A DNA stretch of 64,000 bases from NCBI GenBank assembly GCA_963556495.2, contig OY747702.1, forward strand, positions 45,582,680 through 45,646,679, read 5' to 3'. A model generated the notes under the pieces. That model saw nothing but the letters and a program-made list of their open reading frames with translations. It was not told where the DNA came from and ran no database searches. Source of the DNA: Valencia hispanica. Lineage: Eukaryota; Chordata; Actinopteri; Cyprinodontiformes; Valenciidae. A program made the position numbers and the translations under genes. Below are positions 51,818 to 64,000 of this stretch, one piece after another. Position 1 is the stretch's first letter. Each line of letters begins with the position of its first letter.

Positions 51818-52470
51818 TTTTACTGATCGGGCTGACACCTTTTTCAGGGGAGGAAGGAGACTCCTTTCTGTGTCCCTCCTGTCTTCCACCGCACTTCCTC
51901 CAAATAAGGTCCTTTCTCTTCCTGTTCTTTATTTTATTGTTTGTTTATTATATGTATATATGTTGTATGTATTTTTTTATATTAAATATTTTTATATGTA
52001 ACATTTTGGTCAGCTACTGTCCTTAATTTAATTCTACTGTCCTATGTAATGCCATTTGGGTGAAAATATTGTTTTTAATAACGGCTAATAATTACCTTAA
52101 TGAAAGATACCTTTTTATTGACTATATAAAATACCACAGAAGTACAAAAGCAAGAACTATTTGAGTTTATTTGATTGATTTCACCATATCCATAGACGAG
52201 TTTGTGGGAGAAAGCAGAGCAGTCTGTCAGTCATTACCTGGAAACGAGAGGTACAGGTGAACAGGTCAAAAGTATATAGGTACAGAACAAACAATAATCC
52301 ATAAATGAAAGGGATTTGTGAATGTATATATGAATGTATAGAGAAAAACAAATTACTAAAATATAATATAGTAAATATAGATGTGGAAATTTTCAGAAAG
52401 TTTTGCTCTTAATTTTTTTATTGGGTGGCTCTTAAAAGAGCCGTTTTGGGTCAGTCCTGTATGGACATGA

Positions 52471-54020
52471 CTATTCTGCCGGCTGCCATGGCACTGCCCC
52501 CTCCTCACTGAAGTGGGCCATGAAAACTTCTCTGGTCTCCACTGCCTCTCTGGTTGCGTTGTTGGCTCCGATTCGCCCCACAGCTGGAAGTGGTCTTTCT
52601 CCATGAGCAGCGGCAGCTCCCCTCACTGCAGGTACCTGGCCATCTCCAGAAACCCTCATGAAGTTGTGGAGAACACACGTCGCCTTCACACACTTCTCCA
52701 CAACTTCGGGGTTGACTTCCAGTCTGCGGTGAAACATTCTCCACTGTGCAGACCAGATCCCGAATGCATCTTCCACCACCAGCCGGGCCCGGGAGAGCCG
52801 GTAGTTGAAGACGCGCTGCTGAGGGGTTAGGCCACCACGTCCAGGAAAGGGACGCATCAAATGCCTGCGCAGTGGAAAGGCCTCATCTGCCACAAACACA
52901 TTGGGCTGGGCTCTTCGGTGTGCAGCTCCGGGCATGTGCTGGTCTGGAGGCAGACCAAGTGTGCCATCACGCAGAGCCTGACCAAAGGTGGAGTTGGCCA
53001 AGATCCCTCCATCACTGGTTCTGCCATACCCCCCAACATCAACCACCCTAAACCTGTAACGGGCATCTACCACAGCAAGGAGCACGATGGAATGGTGCCC
53101 CTTGTAATTAAAAAAAGAGAACCAGAGTTGGGGGGTGCCTTTAAGCTGATGTGCTTCCCATCTATAGCACCACAGCACAGAGGGAAGTTCCACCGTTCCT
53201 TGAAGTCCTCGGCAATGGACCTCCACTCCTCTTCTCCTGGGACAGCCATGAATTCCTCCACTAAACCATCCCAGATGGCTGTCACCACATCAGGGATGAT
53301 GGTGGAGACAGTGGAAATGCCCACTCTGAAGCTGCTGGCTATGGTCCTGTAGGAGTCCCCAGTAGCGAGAAACCTGCATAAAAGAGAAAACGATAGTGAA
53401 TAGACTAGTTGTGGGCCAGATTAGTTATTAAATCTACTATTATCTACTATAATGTATATTACTTATAGATAAGATAAATGCTGTGTGAGTATATATTGGG
53501 CAGGAGATGAGAAATGACAGTGGGGTGAGATAACTTACTTAACTGTTCACTAAATATACATTCACCTATGTTGTTACCTGTGGCTTTTATTTGGCTGCAT
53601 GTTAATATAGGAAAATGAATTTTTTTTTATTTGCCTGTGTGTACTGTTTTAATCTACTGTTATGTGTGGCGGAAAAAAAACTGGCAAAAAAGGCATATTT
53701 GGTAAGTAGACAGTTTGGTTTTACAGTGACTGTTTAATATGCATAGTATAAGCACATGAGCATCAGATTAAACGTTTATACAAAAAAAAACATTTTCAGA
53801 ATCACAATGTACCCACTAACCGAAGACAGATGGACAGGCGCTCTTCAGCAGGAATAGAGCGCCTGTAGTTGGTGTCCTGGTAGGGGATGCGAGCACCGAT
53901 GCGGGTCAGGAGGTCATCAAAATGGGCGCGGGACAGACGAAAATAGCGCTGGTGTGAGGGCGGGCAAGATATCTGGTGGTGACACTGGCAGTGTGATTTC
54001 TCTGCCACAAGGGGGCGCTG
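52471..54020 (-). pseudogene. Harbinger DDE transposase (HARBI1-like), frameshifted
   Basis: This is a DDE nuclease of the PIF/Harbinger superfamily. Exon A (53821-54020) encodes HQRYFRLSRAHFDDLLTRIG and NYRRSIPAEERLSICLR; exon B (52471-53373) continues FLATGDSYRTIASSF. Acidic catalytic candidates are visible in GAIDGKHI, VVDVGGYGRTSDGG and LVVEDAFGI, and CVKATCVLHNFMR is near the end. The frame changes at a run of seven A (53110-53116 on plus, SGSLF then FNYKG): one base is missing relative to the expected reading. Exon A has no ATG and begins after a TTACAG acceptor, and no upstream exon was found. The copy therefore looks inactive unless the homopolymer is a sequencing error. Confidence 0.82.
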
Positions 54021-54261
54021 CTGTAAGAGTTAACAGCTTTATGTGTTAAATTTTATGTGTAAACCTAATAAGTTATTTGTTTCCAGTTTGGTTCTAAACT
54101 TGTTTGTGCAATATTGTATTTATGTTTAGAATAAGAATGCCTCAAGTTGTTAATATTGGCATTAAAATAATCAGTATTTCACATAGTAGCCTTCTGGTAT
54201 CCAGGCGTTTATGTTCAATTGTTTTGGGATGATTATTGAAAATGACTTGATAAGCTATATG

Positions 54262-54447
54262 CACAGCTCAGCTACTTCCTGAACTAAGTACAGCCCTTTT
54301 ATTTCCTGTCTGTATTAGACAAACTGATCAATCCAGGTGTGTCTGACCTCAGTAGTAACAACAACAACCTGGATTAATCAGTTTGTCCAATGATGTAAGA
54401 CAGGAAATAAAAGAACTGTACTTAGTTCAGGAAATAGTGGAGCTGTG
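54262..54447. repeat. Long hairpin, arms about 75 bp
   Basis: The left arm starts CACAGCTCAGCTACTTCCTG and includes GAACTAAGTACAG; the right arm mirrors it and ends AGTGGAGCTGTG. The unpaired centre is about 54338-54368. Arms differ at a few positions. Confidence 0.85.
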
Positions 54448-54540
54448 CACAAAGCTCAGAAAGCACAAGTTTGATTTAAAAAAAAAAAAAAAAAGCACAG
54501 CCCCACCAAGAATATTTTTCACCAGCCGCCACTGGTTGCA

Positions 54541-54745
54541 ATGTCAGAGGAGCAGTATATCGATCACCGCATCACACATCTTTTCAATCAAGGCCTGACA
54601 CAGGCTGAAATAGCTTTATGCCTTGCTATTACAGATAATGTACACGTTAGTGTGCGTCATCTAAGAAGATGGTTAGCAAGGCTTCATCTTTATTGGAGGC
54701 GCAATCTAAGTGACCCTGATGTAGTCATCAATTTGAAAAGTCAAG
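54541..54745 (+). pseudogene. Integrase-type transposase N-terminus (truncated)
   Basis: The frame from ATG at 54541 reads YIDHRITHLFNQGLTQAEIA, then LCLAITDNVHVSVRHLRRWL. This resembles the helix-turn-helix start of fish transposon proteins with an integrase core domain, as I recall them. It ends where an L2/Maui-like LINE tail begins; the catalytic core is missing. The hAT-like element ends six bases before its ATG. Confidence 0.55.
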
Positions 54746-54756
54746 GTTCAAATTCA

Positions 54757-55018
54757 TTATTTCAATTCAGTTTATTTATATAGCGCCAATTCACAACAGA
54801 TGTCATCTCAAGGCACTTAACAAGAAGTCATTTCAATACATTTATACAAACATTCCAATCAGTTAAAAAGTTTCCTATTTAAGGAATCCCAGCAGATTGC
54901 TTCAGTCATTGGCATGAGGTTGGGCAGACTTTCCAACCACAGCAATCCTTCAGCAATCCCTCATACTGAGCAAGCATGTAGCGGAAAAACTCCCCTTTAA
55001 CAGGAAGAAACCTCCAAC
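54757..55018 (-). mobile_element. L2/Maui-like LINE 3' tail
   Basis: It is the reverse complement of the tail at 15590-15925, containing CAATTCAGTTTATTTATATA and AACAGGAAGAAACCTCCAAC. It truncates the integrase-type frame. Confidence 0.7.
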
Positions 55019-55155
55019 ACGAGAAAACAGAGGAAAATGATCTCGTTATCACGAGAAAATGGAGGAAAATTATTTAGTTATCACAAGAAAACGGAGGAAA
55101 ATTATCTTATCATGAGAAAACGGGGAAATAAAATGTATGTATGTATGACCCTTTA

Positions 55156-55485
55156 AGTTATCAAATAATGGTTAGTGTTTTATTTATTTAATTTAGTACG
55201 TTTTAAAGCGATTGTTGATAGCATCTAAGAAAACTGAATGGATAATAACGAAATATGTGGGTTATTTTTAAAACATATTTATTGTGTTAAACTCTCGTCT
55301 GTTCAATGACATTTTATTCTAGTTATCAAATAATGGTTAGTGTTTTATTTATTTAATTTAGTACGTTTTGATGCGATTGTTGATAGCATCTAAGAAAACT
55401 GAATGGATTATAACGAAATATGTGGGTTATTTTTAAAACATGTTTATTACGTTAAACCATTGTCTGTTCAAATAAAAAACTTTTA
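55156..55485. repeat. Tandem duplication, two units of about 165 bp
   Basis: AGTTATCAAATAATGGTTAG starts units at about 55156 and 55321. The units match nearly throughout and the second leads into the ndufa1 promoter region. Confidence 0.85.
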
Positions 55486-55499
55486 CGCCTAAATTCTTG

Positions 55500-55668
55500 A
55501 TGCTTTAATTTTGAAACGTTTAAACCGGAAACTCTTCCTTCTGCTTACGGAAGTCGGGTCAGAGCGGTCGACATTTTGCTAGCAGCTTTAGCACAATAGA
55601 CGGCTTCTGTTGACTTTTGGGGGGCGACGCCGCTGCTTCTTTACTCCTGGCTGATTCAGTGAGTGAAC
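55500..55668 (+). promoter_or_regulatory. ndufa1 promoter / 5' leader
   Basis: Composition turns GC-richer just before the ATG. CTTACGGAAGTCGGG near 55545 resembles an ETS-type site (CGGAAG), frequent in housekeeping and mitochondrial gene promoters. The transcription start is not determined. Confidence 0.35.
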
Positions 55669-58600
55669 ATGTGGTACGAGATCATCCCCGGCCTCGGCCT
55701 CATGACCGTGTGCCTGATTATCCCGGGCATCGTGACCACACACATCCATAGGTTCACGAACGGAGGAAAGGTGAAGGATGACTCTGACCGAGCTAAAACT
55801 TGCTGGTTGCTCCCGCGTATCTGCTGTAAATGATCCGCTTTTACCCCCCTGCAGGAGAAAAGGGTCGCCCGGGTCCCGTGGCAGTGGTATCTGATGGAGA
55901 GGGACAGGAGGGTGTCAGGGACGGGTCGCTACTTCGACTCCAAGGTGAATCTGTTCTTACACAAGCATAGCAGTGAAACCAAAGGCTTCATTCATTTACT
56001 AGTCAGTACAGTGTGGGGAATAATTATTTGACCCCTCGCTGATTTTGTAAGTTTGTCCAATGACAAAGAAATAAAAAGTCTCAGAACAATATCATTTTAA
56101 TGGTAGGTTCATTTTAACAGAGACAGATAGCACATCAAAAGGAAAAAATAACTTTAAATAAAAGATAGAAACTGATTTGCATTTCATTGAGTGAAATATG
56201 TATTTGAACCCCTACCAACCATGAGTTCTGGTTCCCACAGAGGGGTTAGACATGCCTACTCAATTAGTCCCCCTCATTAAAGACACCTGTCTTAACTACT
56301 CACCTGTATAAAATACACCTGTCCACAGAATCAATCAATCAAGCAGACTCCAAGCTCTCCAACATGGGAAAGACCAAAGAGCTGTCCAAGGATGTCGGAG
56401 ACAAAATTGTAGACCTGCACAAGGCTGGAATGGGCTACAAAACCATTAGCAAGAAGCTGGGAGAGAAGGGGACGACTGGAAGGAGCACAAAATGACCATC
56501 AATCGACCTCGGTCTGGGGCTCCACGCAAGATCTCACCTCGTGGGGTGTCAATGATTCTTAGAAAGGTGATAAATCATTCTAGAACTACACGGGAGGTGT
56601 TAGTTAATCACCTCAAAGTAGCTGGGCCCACAGTCACCAAGAAAACCATTGGAAACACATTACACCGCAATGGATTGATTTCCTGCAGAGCCTGCAAGGT
56701 CCCCCCTACTCAAGAAGGCACATGTCTAGGCCCGTCTGAAGTTTGCCAATGAACACCTGAATGATTCAGAGAGTGACTGGGAGAAAGTGCTGTGGTCAGA
56801 TGAGACCAAAATTGAGCTCTTTGGCATTAACTCAACTCGCCGTGTTTGGAGGAAGAAAAATGCTGCCTATGACCCCCAAAACACCGTCCCCACCGTCAAG
56901 CATGGAGGTGGAAACATTTTTGCTTTGGGGGTGATTTTCTGCTAAGGGCACAGGACAACTTCACCGCATCAACGGGAAAATGGACGGAGCCATGTATCGT
57001 AAAATCACGAGCGACAACCTCCTTCCTTCTGCCAGAAAACTGAAAATGGGTCGTGGATGGGTGTTCCAGCACGACAACGACCCAAAACATACAGCAAAGG
57101 CAACAAAGGAGTGGCTCAAGAAGAAGCACATTAAGCTCATGGTGTGGCCTAGTCAGTCTCTGGACCTTAATCCAATAGAAAAACTGTGGAGGGAGCTAAA
57201 GCTTAAAGTTGCACAGAGCCTCAAAACCTTAGTGATTTAGAGATGATCTGCAAATAGGAGTGGACCAAAATTCCTCCTAAAATGTGCGCAAATTTGGTCA
57301 TCAATTACGAGATGCTTGACCTCTGTGTATGCAAACAGGGGTTTTGCCACTAAATATTAAGTCTTTTTTTTTGTTAGAGGGTTCAAATACTTATTTCACT
57401 CAATGAAATGCAAATCAGTTTCTATCTTTTAAAGTTATTTTTTCAATTTTCTTTTTGATGTGCTATCTGTCATTTGTTAAAATTCACCTACCATTAAAAT
57501 GATATTGTTCTGAGACTTTTCATTTCTTTGTCATTGGACAAACTTACAAAATCAGCGAGGGGTCAAATAATTATTTACCCCACTGTAGATGTTAGAAAAA
57601 TATATGGAGGGCCGATCGTGCCAAAAATGGACAGTAAATTAGTAAATAAATATGGAGAAAAAACTATTATGCCACTTATTTTCCATTTTAATTCCTTATT
57701 TATGTATTTGTTTACTTTATTTCCTCATTTATTAATTTACAGTTTTATTTCTTGATTTAACAAATTCCTCATTTATTTATTACCTCCGCTAGGAGGTAAT
57801 GTTTTCCTGTCCGTCTGTCTGTTAGCAACATAACTAAAAAAGTTATGGACAGATTTCGATTAAATCTTCAGGAAACATCTGCAATGGGACTAGGAACAAC
57901 TGATTAAAGTTTGGGGTTGACCTGCCATGAATGGTTTCCAACCACCAGTGCTAACCTCCACTCCTCTCCCGTGTCAGAGAGCTCACAAGCGGCTCTCCTC
58001 ACACAGCAGCAGCCCCGCTGCGGTTGGAGCATATGGACAGCAAATTAAGCGCGCATGCGTGAATCTCCTCTCTGCTGAAAGAGCACAGCGACAGCAGGAA
58101 CACAGACATGTCTCATTAACTGGAAAAGTACCAAAAGTTAGCTTTAGGTAGCAACCTTTGGAAGGGGGGCTGCTGCATGTGCTTTACTAGTTTATATTTT
58201 TTATTGTCAATTTTGGCAGGATCACTCCTCTATAGTAGTCCTCTCAGCTGAAAAATAATTTGCAGCTGCTTGGCAATTTTCTGAGTAATTGGAACCAGAT
58301 ATTTACCATATTTACACCATTTAAAATAATGCAGCTTAAAAAAAAAAAATAATAGTAATGTAGCTTATCAGAGTACCTTTGCTATTTTAGGTCAGTTGTA
58401 ATTTATCAAAACTATTTCTATTTGCTAAAGGTCAGAGTAATGACGGATCTTTGGAGACATGTCCAACGCATGATAAAAGTAAAACTCAAAATACTTTTAT
58501 TTATATAGTACTTGACAAGCTACGTATTCAACCATTCAAATGTTAGGGCCTGTTTGACGAACCATAGTAACAGTTTATTTTGTGATGGACTGAAGTACAT

Positions 58601-59592
58601 GGAGAAAAGAAATACATATTTTTATATTTAATTCATTCTAATTTTATTTGATTTACACATTTTGTATTTAATAAATTAACATTTATGTGTTGGATAAGTT
58701 TATTTATTTTATGTATCATAGTTCTAAATTATCACACATAAATGTTTGACAAATGTATTCATTAGTTTCTGGCACTTTTAGCCTTAAAAAATTTGCTGCC
58801 CTGCATTTTGCTGTGTTCTCACAGTGTAATAACACCCACACTTCTCTACCACAATGACAACACATTGAATAAATAAATGATGGTAGCTTTGCTAATTTGA
58901 GATAAAACTAAATGTAATTGAAAACTTTATATTTAAGATTTTTTAGGATCTAAAATTGAGATTCGTTTAAGAACCTGCAAACCCGGATACATAAAGATAT
59001 ATGAGCACTTTGAGTGCTATTTTACACCTTACCTTCCCTCCAGTTCTGAATCAACACTTTTATCAAATCTAAGGAAAGGTATCCCATAATGAGATTCCTA
59101 ATAATCAGTGAAAGATAATTGTGTCAATTTGTGAAAATGGGCAGATTCAGACAATGAAAAAAGGTTTTAGACTTTAAGCTAAACCTGCCTAATCTATTCC
59201 ACGTAAAAGCAGTGATGTGGTTCTTTACTGAGGTCCTGAAAGGAGCAGATCGAAGGCAAACATTCATATCATTGGGTTAATCCACTCTGGACCCCAGCTT
59301 TTACAAACTAAAATAACAGCATTGATTTGCATAAACCTCCACATAATCTGGCAAATTCTGGAGCCCATCACCTGCAGTTGGAGTTAAAGAGAAATATGAA
59401 CACAGATGTTTTCACCTATAAATTTCACATGATTCAGTTTAAGAAGACCCACAGATCTCTAGATTGTGTGCAGATTTTAAGGGATTATTTGAAGTCAAAC
59501 CTGCTGTTTTTTCTATAAATATTACTAAGACTGGAGCCCAATAACAGCTTTTCCTCTTTTTTTTTCTGCAGGGACTTGAGAACATCAAATGA
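55669..59592 (+). CDS. ndufa1: NADH dehydrogenase [ubiquinone] 1 alpha subcomplex subunit 1
   Basis: This is a small accessory subunit of mitochondrial complex I, anchored in the inner membrane by its N-terminal helix. Three exons join to exactly 70 codons plus stop: 55669-55770, 55855-55944 and 59572-59592. The product starts [20 protein letters not shown] (a single membrane segment, about residues 4-24), continues [20 protein letters not shown] and [18 protein letters not shown], and ends GLENIK. Length equals that of the human protein. Intron 2 is 3.6 kb and contains a full-length Tc1-type element and an RTE-like repeat. Confidence 0.97.
56009..57585 (+). mobile_element. Full-length Tc1-like transposon
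   Basis: It starts CAGTGTGGGGAATAATTATT and ends with the mirror AATAATTATTTACCCCACTG. The inverted ends extend about 200 bp each. TA flanks both sides (56007-56008 and 57586-57587). At 1577 bp it has the usual Tc1 length. It lies in ndufa1 intron 2, same strand. Confidence 0.9.
56364..57240 (+). pseudogene. Tc1 transposase, broken
   Basis: From ATG at 56364 it encodes [20 protein letters not shown], then frameshifts. Later blocks in other frames are [51 protein letters not shown] and [19 protein letters not shown]. These hold the three acidic residues of the DD34E triad. Several frameshifts and stops make it inactive. Confidence 0.88.
57778..57925 (+). repeat. Dispersed repeat, copy 2 (RTE-like 3' end?)
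   Basis: It shares CTAGGAGGTAATGTTTTC, TTAGCAACATAACTAAAAAA and CATCTGCAATG with the copy at 4795-4970. Confidence 0.5.
57930..59570. other. ndufa1 intron 2, distal part, nothing recognised
   Basis: AT-rich sequence with short open frames only. Confidence 0.4.
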
Positions 59593-59796
59593 AGATGATT
59601 ATGAAAACCACAAACAGCCGAAATTCCCATGTTGTAAATTAAATATATAAAAGCTTTTGTCTTTTTAAATCAGTTGTGAGTAAATAACCTGTTCCACACT
59701 GGAAATCTTAAGGTTTGTTATTTTTTAAACTAGAGATGCATTTTCAAGTTTTACATGTCTTAAGATCTTTAAATTGAGTTATTATTTTAGGGATTA

Positions 59797-59841
<45 letters not shown>

Positions 59842-60341
59842 GGCATTTACTTTGAAATGTCTACATAACTACAAAATACTTTGGTAATACTGTCATATCT
59901 GATTTTTCCTTAGTACCTATTAGTAAAAGCACAGTTGCTCCAAGTCTTTTATTGAATTCAGGTATGTACAAAAAAAAAAGGTTAAAGATGAATATGTGGT
60001 ATTTAGCCATCAGATTATAAACAATCTGAAACATTTACATAAATAATTCAATGAAATCTACAATAACAATATTTTTTCTGGAACTTTGGACATTTTTATT
60101 TTTACCAGCATAATTTCAGTGATTTACAGATGGAGCTTTATTTGTTTGCTTATCTGGATTACAAGAAATAAACAACCAAAAGTTTAAATAACTTTCAGAC
60201 ATTACTTTACAGTTCAAATTCATCCTCAGAGAAGGAAAACTGAATTTAGGAGCCCTCTTAAAAATAAAATACAACACTATGAGCCACCAGATGAAGTCAA
60301 CGCATCCAGTAGCAGGAAACATGAGGGAAACTATTCGACAT

Positions 60342-64000
<3,659 letters not shown>

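Larger units (their letters stand above)
45238..54026. mobile_element. PIF/Harbinger element, interrupted
   Basis: A likely left end, AGCCGCGTTCACACCGG, follows TAA at 45235-45237, fitting the TWA target. The left arm stops at 45296, where another element is inserted, and resumes at 50159. It then encodes a MADF/BESS protein (plus) and a DDE transposase (minus), converging, the usual Harbinger layout. I found no matching right end; 54026 is the last point with Harbinger-like coding sequence. Confidence 0.6.
44907..54534. mobile_element. hAT-like element with 8-bp target duplication, host of inner insertions
   Basis: It starts CAGTGGCGGCTGG and ends CCAGCCGCCACTG, a perfect 13-bp inverted pair. 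Flanking octamers are GTAGCAAT (44899-44906) and GTTGCAAT (54535-54542), 7 of 8 identical, as expected for hAT. The left arm continues CCAATAGAGGGCGATAGGGC, the right arm GGTGGGGCTGTGC on the minus strand. No hAT transposase is seen inside; the interior is occupied by Harbinger-derived sequence and a further element. Confidence 0.65.
44714..55158. mobile_element. Outermost element of a nested transposon stack
   Basis: The left end (44714-44840) starts TAAAGGGTCAAACATACATA and the right end (55020-55158) is its mirror, ending TGTATGACCCTTTA. Each arm carries three or four tandem units of about 30-36 bp of the type ATTTTCCTCCGTTTTC...TGATAACGAG. Between the arms are an integrase-type N-terminus (54541-54745) and a hAT-bounded insertion. 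The element is therefore about 0.8 kb of original sequence swollen to 10.4 kb. No clear target duplication is seen at the very ends. Confidence 0.5.

Noticed and set aside
55020..55158. CRISPR-like array from regularly spaced repeats
   Set aside because: Units are imperfect, lack distinct spacers, and mirror the left end at 44714-44840. They are transposon ends in a vertebrate genome.

Overview
This window comes from a teleost fish genome. The genes have short exons with GT-AG introns. The introns and spacers are AT-rich and full of fish-type repeats: Tc1/mariner, hAT, PIF/Harbinger, L2/Maui-like and Rex1-like LINEs, a tRNA-derived SINE and many MITEs. I cannot name the species.

Seven host genes can be read. 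On the minus strand, septin 6 (sept6) runs from its start codon at 18480 to exon 6 at 1815 and continues off the left edge. On the plus strand, securin (pttg1, 21369-24953) and a single-exon sowahd-type ankyrin gene (25605-26564) follow. Then come rpl39 (minus, 28157-32579), upf3b (minus, 37047-44102), ndufa1 (plus, 55669-59592) and the 3' half of nkap (minus, 60342-63635, continuing off the right edge). As I recall it, human Xq24 has the order SEPT6, SOWAHD, RPL39, UPF3B, NDUFA1, NKAP, so this looks like a conserved block with pttg1 as an extra gene. Their roles are unrelated (cytoskeleton, anaphase control, ribosome, nonsense-mediated decay, respiratory complex I, splicing/transcription), so the linkage looks like inherited synteny rather than a functional cluster.

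The most unusual region is 44.7-55.2 kb, between upf3b and ndufa1. It is a stack of transposons inserted into one another. The outermost layer has inverted ends made of short tandem repeats plus the first codons of an integrase-type ORF. Inside it is a hAT-like element with matching 8-bp target-site duplications. Inside that is a Harbinger element with an apparently intact MADF/BESS gene and a frameshifted DDE transposase. Inside the Harbinger left arm is a 4.9-kb element with about 415-bp inverted repeats built from 145-147-bp tandem units. That innermost element carries a 565-codon open exon joining a transposase C-terminus to a ubiquitin-specific-protease-like domain.

Other sizeable mobile features are a 0.95-kb foldback next to a BED-finger exon (8.6-9.8 kb), a 2.9-kb inverted-repeat element in upf3b intron 4, Tc1 copies in ndufa1 intron 2 and in an nkap intron, and several MITEs in rpl39 intron 2.
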